Below, piece after piece: positions 1 through 6,591 of a stretch of 9,325 nucleotides of DNA. The position numbers and the translations under genes are program-made. Each line of letters opens with the position of its first letter. The stretch's first letter is position 1. The notes beneath the pieces were generated by a model, which was given only the letters and a program-made list of their open reading frames with translations, was not told the origin of the DNA and searched no databases. Location: contig JAUWMN010000039.1 in NCBI GenBank assembly GCA_030613165.1, forward strand, positions 1 to 9,325, given 5' to 3'. The stretch is from Desulfobacterales bacterium. Its GTDB lineage: Bacteria > Desulfobacterota > Desulfobacteria > Desulfobacterales > C00003106.

Positions 1-45
1 AAGAACTAAAATTCGTTCCCTATGTAACTCATGAAACTCGGACAC
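1..45 (-). CDS. guaA: GMP synthase (glutamine-hydrolysing), N-terminal fragment
   Basis: Only the first 15 codons are in the window; the gene runs off the left edge. From a GTG at 45-43 the translation is VSEFHELHRERILVL. The end of this matches the start of the class I glutamine amidotransferase domain of GuaA, where the typical text is ERILVLDFGSQ. A Shine-Dalgarno-like AAGGAA lies about 6 nt upstream of the GTG. The gene begins 50 nt after the guaB stop codon on the same strand, which is the usual guaB-guaA operon arrangement. The enzyme converts XMP to GMP, the step after IMP dehydrogenase. The call rests on few residues but is strongly supported by context. Confidence 0.85.
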   Translation of the reverse strand, partial: MSEFHELHRERILVL

Positions 46-95
46 TGAACTTCCTTTTTGTGTTTGATGTCAAAAACTCCTGTTCTGGACGAACA

Positions 96-1559
96 CTAGT
101 CAACGCGATAATTGGGCGATTCCGTCGTAATAATCACATCATGTACATGACTTTCTCTGAGTCCCGCGGGTGTAATGCGGATAAATCTACTTTTGGTTCT
201 TAGCCCCTCGATAGTGCGACATCCGACATAACCCATCCCTGCCTTCAACCCTCCAATAAGCTGCAAAATACTTGAAGCAAGAGGGCCTTTATACGGTACG
301 CGCCCCACAATCCCCTCAGGAACCATCTTGGCATCTTCCACCAGGTCTTTCTGGTAATAACGGTCCTTGCTCCCTTTTTTCATCGCCTCCAGTGAACCCA
401 TACCGCGGTATACTTTGTAGCTTCTCCCCTGAAAGAGTATTGTCTCCCCCGGGCTTTCCTCGGTGCCCGCAAACAGGCTGCCGATCATCACTGAATGCGC
501 TCCTGCCGCAATCGCTTTTGTAACATCCCCTGAATACTTGATTCCGCCGTCTGCAATTAAAGGAATTCCGGTCTGTTTTGAAACAGCCACACAGTTCTGA
601 ATTGCCGTCATCTGCGGAACTCCTACCCCGGCAATAATCCGGGTGGTACAAATAGAACCAGGCCCCACCCCGATCTTTACCGCGTCTACGCCGGCCTTAA
701 TCAGGGCTTCCGCTCCTTCTCCTGTGGCCACATTGCCTGCTATGAGCTGAATATCCTTAAATGCACCCTTTAATATACGAACGGATTCCAAAACACCCTC
801 GGAAAAACCATGTGAGGTATCTATCAATATCACATCAGCTCCGGCAGCAAGAAGGGCTTCCACCCTCGCGTCGCGATCAGGCCCGACCCCTACGGCCGCG
901 CCAACACGGAGGCGCCCCATATCATCTTTGCTCGCGTTCGGATATTTTCTGATCTTTTCTATGTCTTTTATGGTAATCAGCCCTGTCAGTCGTCCTGTGT
1001 CGTCCACTACCAAAAGCTTTTCTATCCTATGCTTATGCAACAACTTTTTCGATTCCTCCAGGGGAATGCCGGTAGGAACCGTTACTAAATTATCCTTGGT
1101 CATTATCTCCGAAACCGGCTTATCTAAATCGGTCTCAAATCTCAGATCACGATTAGTAACAATCCCCGCCAGTTGCTCTCCCTTGACTACTGGAAACCCT
1201 GAAATTTTGTACCTTTGCATTAATTCGAGCACTGCATGGATTTTAAGATCCGGATGAATGGTAATAGGGTCAACAATCATACCGCTTTCCGACTTCTTAA
1301 CCTTGTCAATCTCTAATACCTGACTCTCTATGCTCATGTTACGATGTATGAAGCCGATTCCACCCTCTTGGGCAAGATTGATAGAGGTTTCCGCCTCAGT
1401 CACAGTGTCCATAGCCGCACTGACAATTGGAATATTAAGTTTTATGTCGGGAGTAAGCCTTGTAGAGACATCCACGTCTTTGGGAAGGATGTCCGAATAG
1501 TTCGGAACCAATAGAACGTCATCAAAAGTCAACCCATCTTTGAGTGAAAAATCATCCAT
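96..1559 (-). CDS. guaB: IMP dehydrogenase
   Basis: A full-length 487-residue IMP dehydrogenase, the usual bacterial size. It oxidises IMP to XMP with NAD+, the committed step of guanine nucleotide synthesis, in the cytoplasm. The N-terminal [10 protein letters not shown] motif is at residues 10-19. A tandem CBS (Bateman) domain spans about 93-206 and splits the TIM barrel. The catalytic loop GSICTTR (301-307) carries the nucleophile Cys304. The phosphate-binding text is around [10 protein letters not shown] (336-345), and the mobile flap holds the Arg400-Tyr401 pair. The ATG at 1559 has a GGAG Shine-Dalgarno 6 nt upstream and matches the family start. guaA follows 50 nt downstream. No truncation or missing key residue is seen. 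A promoter with an overlapping inverted repeat lies about 100 nt upstream. Confidence 0.98.
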   Translation of the reverse strand: MDDFSLKDGLTFDDVLLVPNYSDILPKDVDVSTRLTPDIKLNIPIVSAAMDTVTEAETSINLAQEGGIGFIHRNMSIESQVLEIDKVKKSESGMIVDPITIHPDLKIHAVLELMQRYKISGFPVVKGEQLAGIVTNRDLRFETDLDKPVSEIMTKDNLVTVPTGIPLEESKKLLHKHRIEKLLVVDDTGRLTGLITIKDIEKIRKYPNASKDDMGRLRVGAAVGVGPDRDARVEALLAAGADVILIDTSHGFSEGVLESVRILKGAFKDIQLIAGNVATGEGAEALIKAGVDAVKIGVGPGSICTTRIIAGVGVPQMTAIQNCVAVSKQTGIPLIADGGIKYSGDVTKAIAAGAHSVMIGSLFAGTEESPGETILFQGRSYKVYRGMGSLEAMKKGSKDRYYQKDLVEDAKMVPEGIVGRVPYKGPLASSILQLIGGLKAGMGYVGCRTIEGLRTKSRFIRITPAGLRESHVHDVIITTESPNYRVD

Positions 1560-1582
1560 AGTCTATCTCCGATCTTTAAATT

Positions 1583-1602
1583 GTGTCCATTCAGAAATGG
1601 TA
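1583..1602 (+). repeat. Isolated end of a dispersed inverted-repeat element
   Basis: Twenty bases beginning GTGTCCATTCAGAAATGG match the left end of the inverted-repeat element at 5738-5757 in 19 of 20 positions. No matching right end is seen nearby, so this is a solo end or remnant. It lies in the guaB leader, between the predicted promoter and the start codon. Confidence 0.7.
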
Positions 1603-1652
1603 AAAGCATCTCTGGATTGACATTATTTAACAAAAGGGGGAATCCATTGCAA

Positions 1653-1684
1653 CGGTTTATTTGTACTATAAAGAGAATAAACCG
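1653..1684. promoter_or_regulatory. Inverted repeat overlapping the guaB promoter, possible operator
   Basis: CGGTTTAT at 1653-1660 is exactly repeated in inverted orientation as ATAAACCG at 1677-1684. The symmetry extends to 9 of 10 if the flanking bases are included. The 16-nt spacer contains the predicted -10 box, and the right arm fills most of the -10/-35 spacer. Such placement fits a repressor operator for purine control, but the binding protein is unknown and the arms do not match a site I can name. Confidence 0.35.
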
Positions 1685-1692
1685 CTTGACAA
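1665..1692 (-). promoter_or_regulatory. Predicted sigma70-type promoter of guaBA
   Basis: On the minus strand a -35 box TTGTCA (1692-1687, 5 of 6 consensus) and a -10 box TATAGT (1670-1665, 5 of 6) are separated by 16 nt. Transcription would start near 1658, giving a leader of about 100 nt before the guaB ATG. This is the best minus-strand promoter match in the gap. It is a prediction from consensus only. Confidence 0.6.
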
Positions 1693-1716
1693 TGCTCTGT
1701 TCGCAAAACTATATTT

Positions 1717-1744
1717 TCATCTATCATTGGTCATTCGTCATTTG
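1717..1744 (-). repeat. Heptad repeat tract, inverted copy
   Basis: Read on the minus strand this stretch gives ATGACGA, ATGACCA, ATGATAG and ATGA, that is three and a half copies of an ATGACNN heptad. It is the inverted counterpart of the longer tract at 1838-1886. The 11-mer TCATTGGTCAT at 1724-1734 is perfectly complementary to ATGACCAATGA at 1873-1883, so the two tracts could form a long-range stem. Confidence 0.7.
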
Positions 1745-1837
1745 AGATAAGATTTCTATTACTACAGCAATATTTTTACAAAAGTGTAAATTCAATTGCT
1801 TATATGGTATCAAAGATAAAAATCGATCCGATTTTCA

Positions 1838-1886
1838 ATGACTAATGACAGATGACTGATGACAGATGACTGATGACCAATGACAA
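1838..1886 (+). repeat. Tandem ATGACNN heptad repeat, seven copies
   Basis: Seven consecutive 7-mers read ATGACTA, ATGACAG, ATGACTG, ATGACAG, ATGACTG, ATGACCA and ATGACAA, with no interruption. The tract ends 13 nt before the start codon of the yciO-like gene, so its last unit supplies the region where a ribosome binding site would be expected. The 91 bases between this tract and the inverted one (1745-1837) are AT-rich, with no gene visible. Confidence 0.85.
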
Positions 1887-1899
1887 GTGAACAAATACC

Positions 1900-2508
1900 A
1901 TGTTGATTGAAATAAACTCACAAAACCCTCAGCCTCGCCTTATTAGCGAGGTGGTTGACGTTCTGAAGCAAGGAGGCATTATAGCCTATCCTACTGATAC
2001 TTATTACGGCATCGGATGTGATATATTCAATAAGCAGGCAATCCAGAAGATATATCGGTTAAAAAAACAACACCCCGGCAAGCCTTTTAGTTTTATATGT
2101 TCTGATCTAAAACACATAAGCCGCTATGCCAAGGTGTCCAATTACGTCTACAGAACCATGAAGCGTCTTCTTCCCGGTCCTTACACGTTTGTGCTCCCTG
2201 GATCAAAAATGGTTCCCAAGATTATGATTACAAAACGCAAAACCGTGGGGATACGGGTGCCCAACCATACGATTTGTACAACCCTGGCAAAAACCTTTGG
2301 CAATCCTATACTCAACACTACTGCTGCCACCCCGGACAGGGAAATATTTTCCGACCCCTCATTACTTAATGATTTCTTTGGCGGTCAAATAGACGCGGTC
2401 ATAGATGGTGGACCAGTACCAGGACAACCTTCCAGCATTATTTCTCTAATCGATGATATTCCTGAAGTGATACGGGAAGGTTTGGGAGATGTGAGTAGTT
2501 TTTTGTAG
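1900..2508 (+). CDS. yciO: YciO-like member of the Sua5/YciO/YrdC family
   Basis: A 202-residue single-domain protein of the YrdC fold. True TsaC/Sua5 enzymes make threonylcarbamoyl-AMP from threonine, bicarbonate and ATP for the t6A modification of tRNA. The closest family text I recognise is YciO: an N-terminus like QNPQPRLI, then PTDTYYGIG (31-39), LPGPYTFVL (91-99), KRKTVGIRVP (112-121) and the C-terminal VIREGLGDV. The S-A-N motif of TsaC/Sua5 is replaced by T-T-A-A-T (140-144), and the K-x-R-P motif by K-K-Q-H-P (55-59), so TC-AMP synthase activity is uncertain. The start at 1900 aligns with YciO, but no good Shine-Dalgarno is visible because a heptad repeat ends just upstream. The gene is convergent with ihfB, stop to stop, with a 2-nt gap. 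Family membership is certain; the subfamily is likely. Confidence 0.88.
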   Translation: MLIEINSQNPQPRLISEVVDVLKQGGIIAYPTDTYYGIGCDIFNKQAIQKIYRLKKQHPGKPFSFICSDLKHISRYAKVSNYVYRTMKRLLPGPYTFVLPGSKMVPKIMITKRKTVGIRVPNHTICTTLAKTFGNPILNTTAATPDREIFSDPSLLNDFFGGQIDAVIDGGPVPGQPSSIISLIDDIPEVIREGLGDVSSFL

Positions 2509-2510
2509 AA

Positions 2511-2795
2511 TCAAGTATCGTTTTGGAGAAGGTCTCTTAAAATTTCAGACAGTTTGAAGCGAGCATTCAGTCGAGCAGGAACTTCCATCGGCTTGCCTGT
2601 CTTTGGATTTTTACCGCTCACCGGTCTACGAATTACAACCCTGAATGAACCAAATCTTCTTAGTTCAACTGCTTCACCGCGCGCAAGCGCTTTTCCCATC
2701 TCATCAAATATGGTTTCTACAACCACCGCGATATCGGTCTTGTAAATACCCGGGTGTGCTCGCGCCAGAGATTTTATTAGTTCGCTTTTAACCAC
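2511..2795 (-). CDS. ihfB: Integration host factor beta-like (HU/IHF family) DNA-bending protein
   Basis: A 94-residue HU/IHF-family protein, the usual length, which dimerises and bends DNA in the nucleoid. The N-terminal VKSELIKSLA resembles IHF-beta. ELRRFGSF (44-51) is the conserved turn, and GKNPKTGKPMEVP (61-73) is the DNA-binding arm with the intercalating proline at 64. The C-terminal FKLSEILRDLL is closer to IHF than to HU. The start is GTG at 2795-2793, with an AGAGG Shine-Dalgarno 5 nt upstream. It follows sppA by 23 nt and is probably the last gene of the rpsA-sppA-ihfB unit; the cmk-rpsA-ihfB order is also known from enterobacteria. HU versus IHF-beta cannot be settled by eye. Confidence 0.9.
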   Translation of the reverse strand: MVKSELIKSLARAHPGIYKTDIAVVVETIFDEMGKALARGEAVELRRFGSFRVVIRRPVSGKNPKTGKPMEVPARLNARFKLSEILRDLLQNDT

Positions 2796-2811
2796 GGTGA
2801 CCTCTCGGGGC

Positions 2812-2843
2812 TGGTCAACTACTCAACCACTTGACTACTCGAC
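2812..2843 (-). repeat. Octad repeat tract across the sppA stop codon
   Basis: On the minus strand four consecutive 8-mers read GTCGAGTA, GTCAAGTG, GTTGAGTA and GTTGACCA. They share a G-T-Y-R-A-S core with small changes. The sppA stop codon (2821-2819) is formed at the junction of the third and fourth units. The unit differs from the heptads at 1838, so this is a second, unrelated short-unit tract. Confidence 0.65.
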
Positions 2844-3733
2844 CAAACGAATGGTCTACACAAGTAGCCAAACTTCTGAAAGGGATTTCCGGATATGGTA
2901 TGGAACAAGTCTTCAACAGACCGACCCAGTAAATATTCCAATACCGAAAATCTCTTCTTCTTGGGATAACTGACAATAGGTTCCCCTTTAATTCCTCCTA
3001 ATTTTGCTGCCATCGCGATAGCGTCTTCCAATCCTCCCAGGCTGTCAATCAGCCCAAGCTTCTTTGCCTGTTCGCCTGAGAAAATACGCCCATCCGCAAT
3101 TGACTCTATCTTTTCCATAGTGATATTTCGTTCACTCGCCACCACGTCTACAAACTGGCGATGAACATTATCGATAAACTCTTGAAGAAGCATTCGCTCT
3201 TCCGGGGTCATCTTACGTAAGGGAGATCCGATATCTTTGTATGGACCACTTTTAATAATCTCAGCAGCAAGTCCTATCTTTTTAATGATATCCTCTACAT
3301 TAACAAATTCCATGATAACACCAATACTGCCGGTGATTGTCCCGGGATTGGCCATAATATGATCAGCGCCTGCCGCTATATAATATCCTCCAGAAGCTGC
3401 AACAGACCCCATGGAGGCCACCACTTTTTTAACCAAGACAGTCTTTGCTACCTCATTATAGATCTCCTGGGAAGGGGCCACGCCCCCCCCAGGAGAATCT
3501 ATCCTTAAGACAATAACCTTGACACTTTCATCTTTGCGAAATTCTTTCAGGTGCTTTACGACCGATTTCGCATCGGTAATAATACCCTTAACTTCTACGA
3601 CCCCTACCTTGTCACCAAATTCGAATGCGGAATCACTTCCACCTAAGAAGAAGAGCGCTGCCGCAAAAAAACAGATAATTACAATAACAACTATCAAGAA
3701 TGAAAAGATAAAGGGATGTCTGCTCGCAAACAT
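2819..3733 (-). CDS. sppA: Signal peptide peptidase SppA, short 36K type
   Basis: A 304-residue membrane-anchored serine protease of the S49 family, which degrades cleaved signal peptides at the cytoplasmic membrane. One N-terminal membrane segment spans about residues 8-30, followed by a periplasmic catalytic domain. Key text is IDSPGGGVAPS (78-88) and ASMGSVAASGGYY (106-118), with the likely nucleophile Ser114. SGPYKDIGSP (162-171) carries the likely general base Lys166. The length fits the short single-domain form, not the long E. coli form. The ATG at 3733 is 1 nt after the rpsA stop, with AAGGTGG inside the rpsA end as ribosome binding site, so translation is probably coupled. The last nine residues (VWSSSQVVE) are read from or beside an octad repeat and are not expected to be conserved. 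Confidence 0.95.
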   Translation of the reverse strand: MFASRHPFIFSFLIVVIVIICFFAAALFFLGGSDSAFEFGDKVGVVEVKGIITDAKSVVKHLKEFRKDESVKVIVLRIDSPGGGVAPSQEIYNEVAKTVLVKKVVASMGSVAASGGYYIAAGADHIMANPGTITGSIGVIMEFVNVEDIIKKIGLAAEIIKSGPYKDIGSPLRKMTPEERMLLQEFIDNVHRQFVDVVASERNITMEKIESIADGRIFSGEQAKKLGLIDSLGGLEDAIAMAAKLGGIKGEPIVSYPKKKRFSVLEYLLGRSVEDLFHTISGNPFQKFGYLCRPFVWSSSQVVE

Positions 3734-3734
3734 A

Positions 3735-5642
3735 CTAAGCGTCCACCTTAATCTCCTTTTCCGGAGATGGAGATTCAGATGCTTCCGACAATGCCTCCTG
3801 ATTAATGTTCAGCTTCTCTTTCAGGTTCTCTTTTAACAGCTCGCCAAAACTTGATGTAGCTCCCTTGCTGTTATTGAGATAATTATGAACGAAGTCCTTA
3901 TCCGTCTCCGGCTCATTCAACTTCTTGAGAGAAAGGCCTATTCGCCGATCTTTACTGCTCACATTTACAACCTTTGCAGAAAGAGAATCACCTACATTGA
4001 ACTTACCAACAGGTGTTTTCACCTTTTCTCTTGAAACTTCTGAAACATGAATAAGACCTTCAATCCCTTTTTCAAGTTCTACAAAGACACCAAAATCTGT
4101 AACATTCGTAACTGTACCGGAAACCTTTGTCCCGACATGATAGCGATCCGGGATTGTTTGCCAAGGATCGAGTTCAAGCTGTTTTATGCCAAGAGAAAAG
4201 CGTTCATTTTCCTTGTCAACATTAAGGACTATTGCTCGTACTTCCTCGCTCTTTTTATATAACTCCGACGGGTGCTTGATCCGCTTGGTCCACGAAATAT
4301 CAGAGATATGGACCAGGCCGTCTATCCCTTCCTCTATCCCTATGAATAGACCAAAATCTGTAATATTTTTAACTTTACCTTCTAGGACTGTTCCGATTGG
4401 ATATTTGTCTGACACAACATCCCATGGATTCGGAGAAATCTGTTTCATCCCGAGAGAAACTCTTCTGTTATCAGCGTCGATGTTGAGTATAACTACATCT
4501 ACAATATCCCCTATCGAAACCACTTTTGATGGATAGCGGATCTTCTGGGTCCAAGACATTTCAGAAACATGTATCAAGCCTTCTACACCTTTTTCCAATT
4601 CTACAAAAGCGCCGTAGTCGGTCAGACTTATAACTTTTCCGGAAACCCTGGATCCTACAGGATAACGATCATCTGCCGTAGTCCACGGATCCGGCGCCAG
4701 TTGTTTCATACCGAGAGAAACACGTTCCCGTTCCAGGTCAAGACTAAGTACCTTTACCTCTATTTCAGCCCCAACGGCAACTATGTCAGAAGGATGGACC
4801 ACTCGTCCCCATGACATATCCGTAATGTGCAAAAGCCCGTCTATTCCTCCCAAGTCTATAAAAACACCGTATTCAGTTATATTTTTGACAACTCCCTTCA
4901 GGACCTTGCCTTCACTAATGGTCTCCAGGGTCTTCTGTCTGAGTTTGTCTCGCTCTTTTTCAAGAATAACTCGTCTGGACAAAACAATATTGTTTCTCTT
5001 TTTACTGTACTTAAGTATTTTAAAATCAAAGCTGTTGCCAACTAAATGATCAAAATCCCTGATCGGACGTAGATCCACTTGAGAACCCGGCAAGAAGGCC
5101 TCCACACCTATATCAACGGAGAATCCCCCCCTGACACGATTGGTAACAACTCCTTGAACAACGTCGTCACTATCGTATATCTTTTTGATGTCATCCCAGA
5201 CTTTCATCTTAGTGGCTTTTTCCTTGGAAAGATAAATTGTATCTTCATCTTCCTTCCATTTTTCGAGTAATACATCTACCGTATCACCAAGCTTGACCCC
5301 TACCTGTCCATTCTTATCTCGAAACTCGTTGATAGAAATCTGTCCTTCTGATTTGTAACCGATGTCTACCAAAACATATTCTTTGTCTACCTTTACAACT
5401 TTACCAGCGAGAACCTCGCCTTCCCGGATATGTTTCATACTCTCGTCCAGGTACATCTCCATAAGGTTGTCTTGTGACTCGTCATCGTCGTCTTCCACTT
5501 CGAACTGATCACTTTCCGTTTTTACCTCAGTTTCTTCTTCCGTTTTTGTCAGTTCTTCGGCTTTTGCAGTCTCATCTCCCCCCTCTGCTCTTTTTTGTTC
5601 TGTTATTTGTTCTGTTATTTGGTTTCCTCCCAACTCTTCCAT
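3735..5642 (-). CDS. rpsA: 30S ribosomal protein S1, six S1 domains
   Basis: 635 residues from the ATG at 5642, longer than the roughly 550-590 usual for bacterial S1. It binds mRNA and helps initiation on the 30S subunit. Six S1 OB-fold domains lie at about 76-142, 161-226, 246-315, 331-402, 418-489 and 505-575. Domains 3-6 are closely similar (K/GxVxxxTDFGxFVELexGieGLIHvSe text), giving visible internal repetition. Residues 1-75 form an acidic, Glu-rich extension with a small duplication (QITEQITEQ), and about 60 polar residues follow domain 6. The reading frame is open ten codons further up to a TTG at 5672, but the AGGGGG at 5658-5653, 10 nt before the ATG, favours 5642. A TTG at 5645 is a second option. 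sppA follows after 1 nt. Confidence 0.97.
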   Translation of the reverse strand: MEELGGNQITEQITEQKRAEGGDETAKAEELTKTEEETEVKTESDQFEVEDDDDESQDNLMEMYLDESMKHIREGEVLAGKVVKVDKEYVLVDIGYKSEGQISINEFRDKNGQVGVKLGDTVDVLLEKWKEDEDTIYLSKEKATKMKVWDDIKKIYDSDDVVQGVVTNRVRGGFSVDIGVEAFLPGSQVDLRPIRDFDHLVGNSFDFKILKYSKKRNNIVLSRRVILEKERDKLRQKTLETISEGKVLKGVVKNITEYGVFIDLGGIDGLLHITDMSWGRVVHPSDIVAVGAEIEVKVLSLDLERERVSLGMKQLAPDPWTTADDRYPVGSRVSGKVISLTDYGAFVELEKGVEGLIHVSEMSWTQKIRYPSKVVSIGDIVDVVILNIDADNRRVSLGMKQISPNPWDVVSDKYPIGTVLEGKVKNITDFGLFIGIEEGIDGLVHISDISWTKRIKHPSELYKKSEEVRAIVLNVDKENERFSLGIKQLELDPWQTIPDRYHVGTKVSGTVTNVTDFGVFVELEKGIEGLIHVSEVSREKVKTPVGKFNVGDSLSAKVVNVSSKDRRIGLSLKKLNEPETDKDFVHNYLNNSKGATSSFGELLKENLKEKLNINQEALSEASESPSPEKEIKVDA

Positions 5643-5687
5643 CAAACGTTTACCCCCTAAAATTATTTTCAAGTCTATAAAAAATTT

Positions 5688-5716
5688 ATACTACCAGAAT
5701 TCCACTGAAAACACAA
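5688..5716 (-). promoter_or_regulatory. Predicted promoter of rpsA-sppA-ihfB
   Basis: On the minus strand, TTGTGT (5716-5711) and TAGTAT (5693-5688) are spaced by 17 nt, each 4 of 6 or better against the sigma70 consensus. Transcription would begin about 40 nt before the rpsA ATG. It sits just downstream of two palindromic elements that separate rpsA from cmk, which supports separate transcription. This is a consensus-based prediction only. Confidence 0.4.
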
Positions 5717-5737
5717 CCAGATAAAAGATCATTTATA

Positions 5738-5792
5738 GTGTCCGTTCAGAAATGGTAGATTTTGTCCCAAGACAAGGCCACACAACGGACAC
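5738..5792. repeat. Miniature inverted-repeat element flanked by TA
   Basis: The ends GTGTCCGTT (5738-5746) and AACGGACAC (5784-5792) are perfect inverted copies, and both outer flanks are TA (5736-5737 and 5793-5794), making an 11-bp symmetric arm in total. The flanking TA on both sides is what an IS630/mariner-type insertion would leave, but two bases could be chance. The interior contains a small hairpin, TTGTC-CCAA-GACAA (5762-5775). No coding potential is seen. The left 20 bases recur at 1583-1602. Confidence 0.65.
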
Positions 5793-5796
5793 TAAA

Positions 5797-5941
5797 TGAG
5801 ACCTTTGCATAACTGCCATTTTCACGTGATGCGGCGTCAGGCTTCAAAATTTAATCCTCGAAATACCTAATGTATTCCTCCGGTTAAATTTTTTCGCCTT
5901 CCTTGCCTGACGGAAAAATGTCGCGTTTTGCAAAGGTCTCA
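5797..5941. repeat. 145-bp palindromic MITE-like element covering the 3' end of cmk
   Basis: The ends TGAGACCTTTGCATAAC (5797-5813) and GTTTTGCAAAGGTCTCA (5925-5941) are inverted copies matching 16 of 17. Further in, CGTCAGGC pairs with GCCTGACG, and AAATTTAA with TTAAATTT; the centre also has AATAC/GTATT symmetry. The whole unit could therefore fold into one long hairpin. The first 27 bases, read from the 5941 end, recur with one mismatch at 7763-7789, so it is a dispersed family. It has no transposase and would need one in trans. It carries the cmk stop codon. Confidence 0.8.
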
Positions 5942-6591
5942 ACATATCGCGTCATCGTTTCGAGAACACATTCAATGCCCATGTTGCTAGAATCTAATCT
6001 AATTGCATCTTCTGCCGGTTGTAAGGGCGACAGAGAGCGCGTGGAGTCGTTCTCATCACGCTTTTTCATATCAGCATCGACCTCTGCCCGGGCAATCTCA
6101 GTTCCTTTATCACTTAGTTCCTTATAACGCCGTGTAACTCGTATTTCGTGAGCGGCGTCAAGGTAGAATTTTACGTCAGCATGTGGGAAAACCACTGTGC
6201 CCATATCGCGTCCCTCTAAAATGACCCCTCCGTCCTTACCCATATCGCGTTGTATATCTAAAAGATATTTTCTTACAACAGGCTTGGCGGACAACCCTGA
6301 TGCGAGCATAGTAATCTCTGGAGTCCGTATACGATCTGACACGTCCTGTCCATTCATAAAAAGACGGAGGCCGTGCTGTCCGTTACGAAATTCAAGCGTT
6401 ATTTTTTTTAAAAGGTCTGAAAGGAGCTCTTCGTCTTCGACACAATTAGCGGATGCGGCAGCTAATGCTACAGCCCGGTAAAGAGCGCCGGTGTCAACAT
6501 ACACATATCCTAAGCGCTTAGCAAGTAATCGACTTATAGTTGTTTTCCCGGCGCCGGCAGGACCGTCGATCGTGATGATCTTACGTTTCAT
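5884..6591 (-). CDS. cmk: Cytidylate kinase
   Basis: A 235-residue P-loop kinase that phosphorylates CMP and dCMP with ATP in the cytoplasm. The P-loop GPAGAGKTT is at residues 10-18. DTGALYRA and EGRDMGTVVFP are the nucleotide-monophosphate binding text. RRYKEL and KRDENDSTRSLSPL are the lid and the C-terminal R-D-x-x-D-S-x-R signature, followed by AEDAIRLDSS. The ATG at 6591 overlaps the hisC end by 11 nt, with GGAG 10 nt upstream inside hisC, so translation is coupled to hisC. The last 18 residues (ETFAKRDIFPSGKEGEKI) and the stop are read from a palindromic repeat element. The native domain appears to end near residue 217, so this tail is probably an acquired extension. Confidence 0.96.
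   Translation of the reverse strand: MKRKIITIDGPAGAGKTTISRLLAKRLGYVYVDTGALYRAVALAAASANCVEDEELLSDLLKKITLEFRNGQHGLRLFMNGQDVSDRIRTPEITMLASGLSAKPVVRKYLLDIQRDMGKDGGVILEGRDMGTVVFPHADVKFYLDAAHEIRVTRRYKELSDKGTEIARAEVDADMKKRDENDSTRSLSPLQPAEDAIRLDSSNMGIECVLETMTRYVETFAKRDIFPSGKEGEKI

Noticed and set aside
1838..1886. Heptad repeats considered as a CRISPR array or plasmid-type iterons
   Set aside because: The units are contiguous 7-mers without spacers, and no replication initiator, partition or Cas gene is nearby.
2506..2513. Search for a bidirectional terminator between the convergent yciO-like gene and ihfB
   Set aside because: The stops are 2 nt apart and no stem followed by a T-run is visible at the junction; any terminator would have to lie inside the opposing gene.
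5474..5680. Plus-strand ORF rich in Leu and Pro opposite the start of rpsA
   Set aside because: It is a mirror of the acidic GAA/GAG-rich rpsA N-terminus; the composition explains the long open frame.
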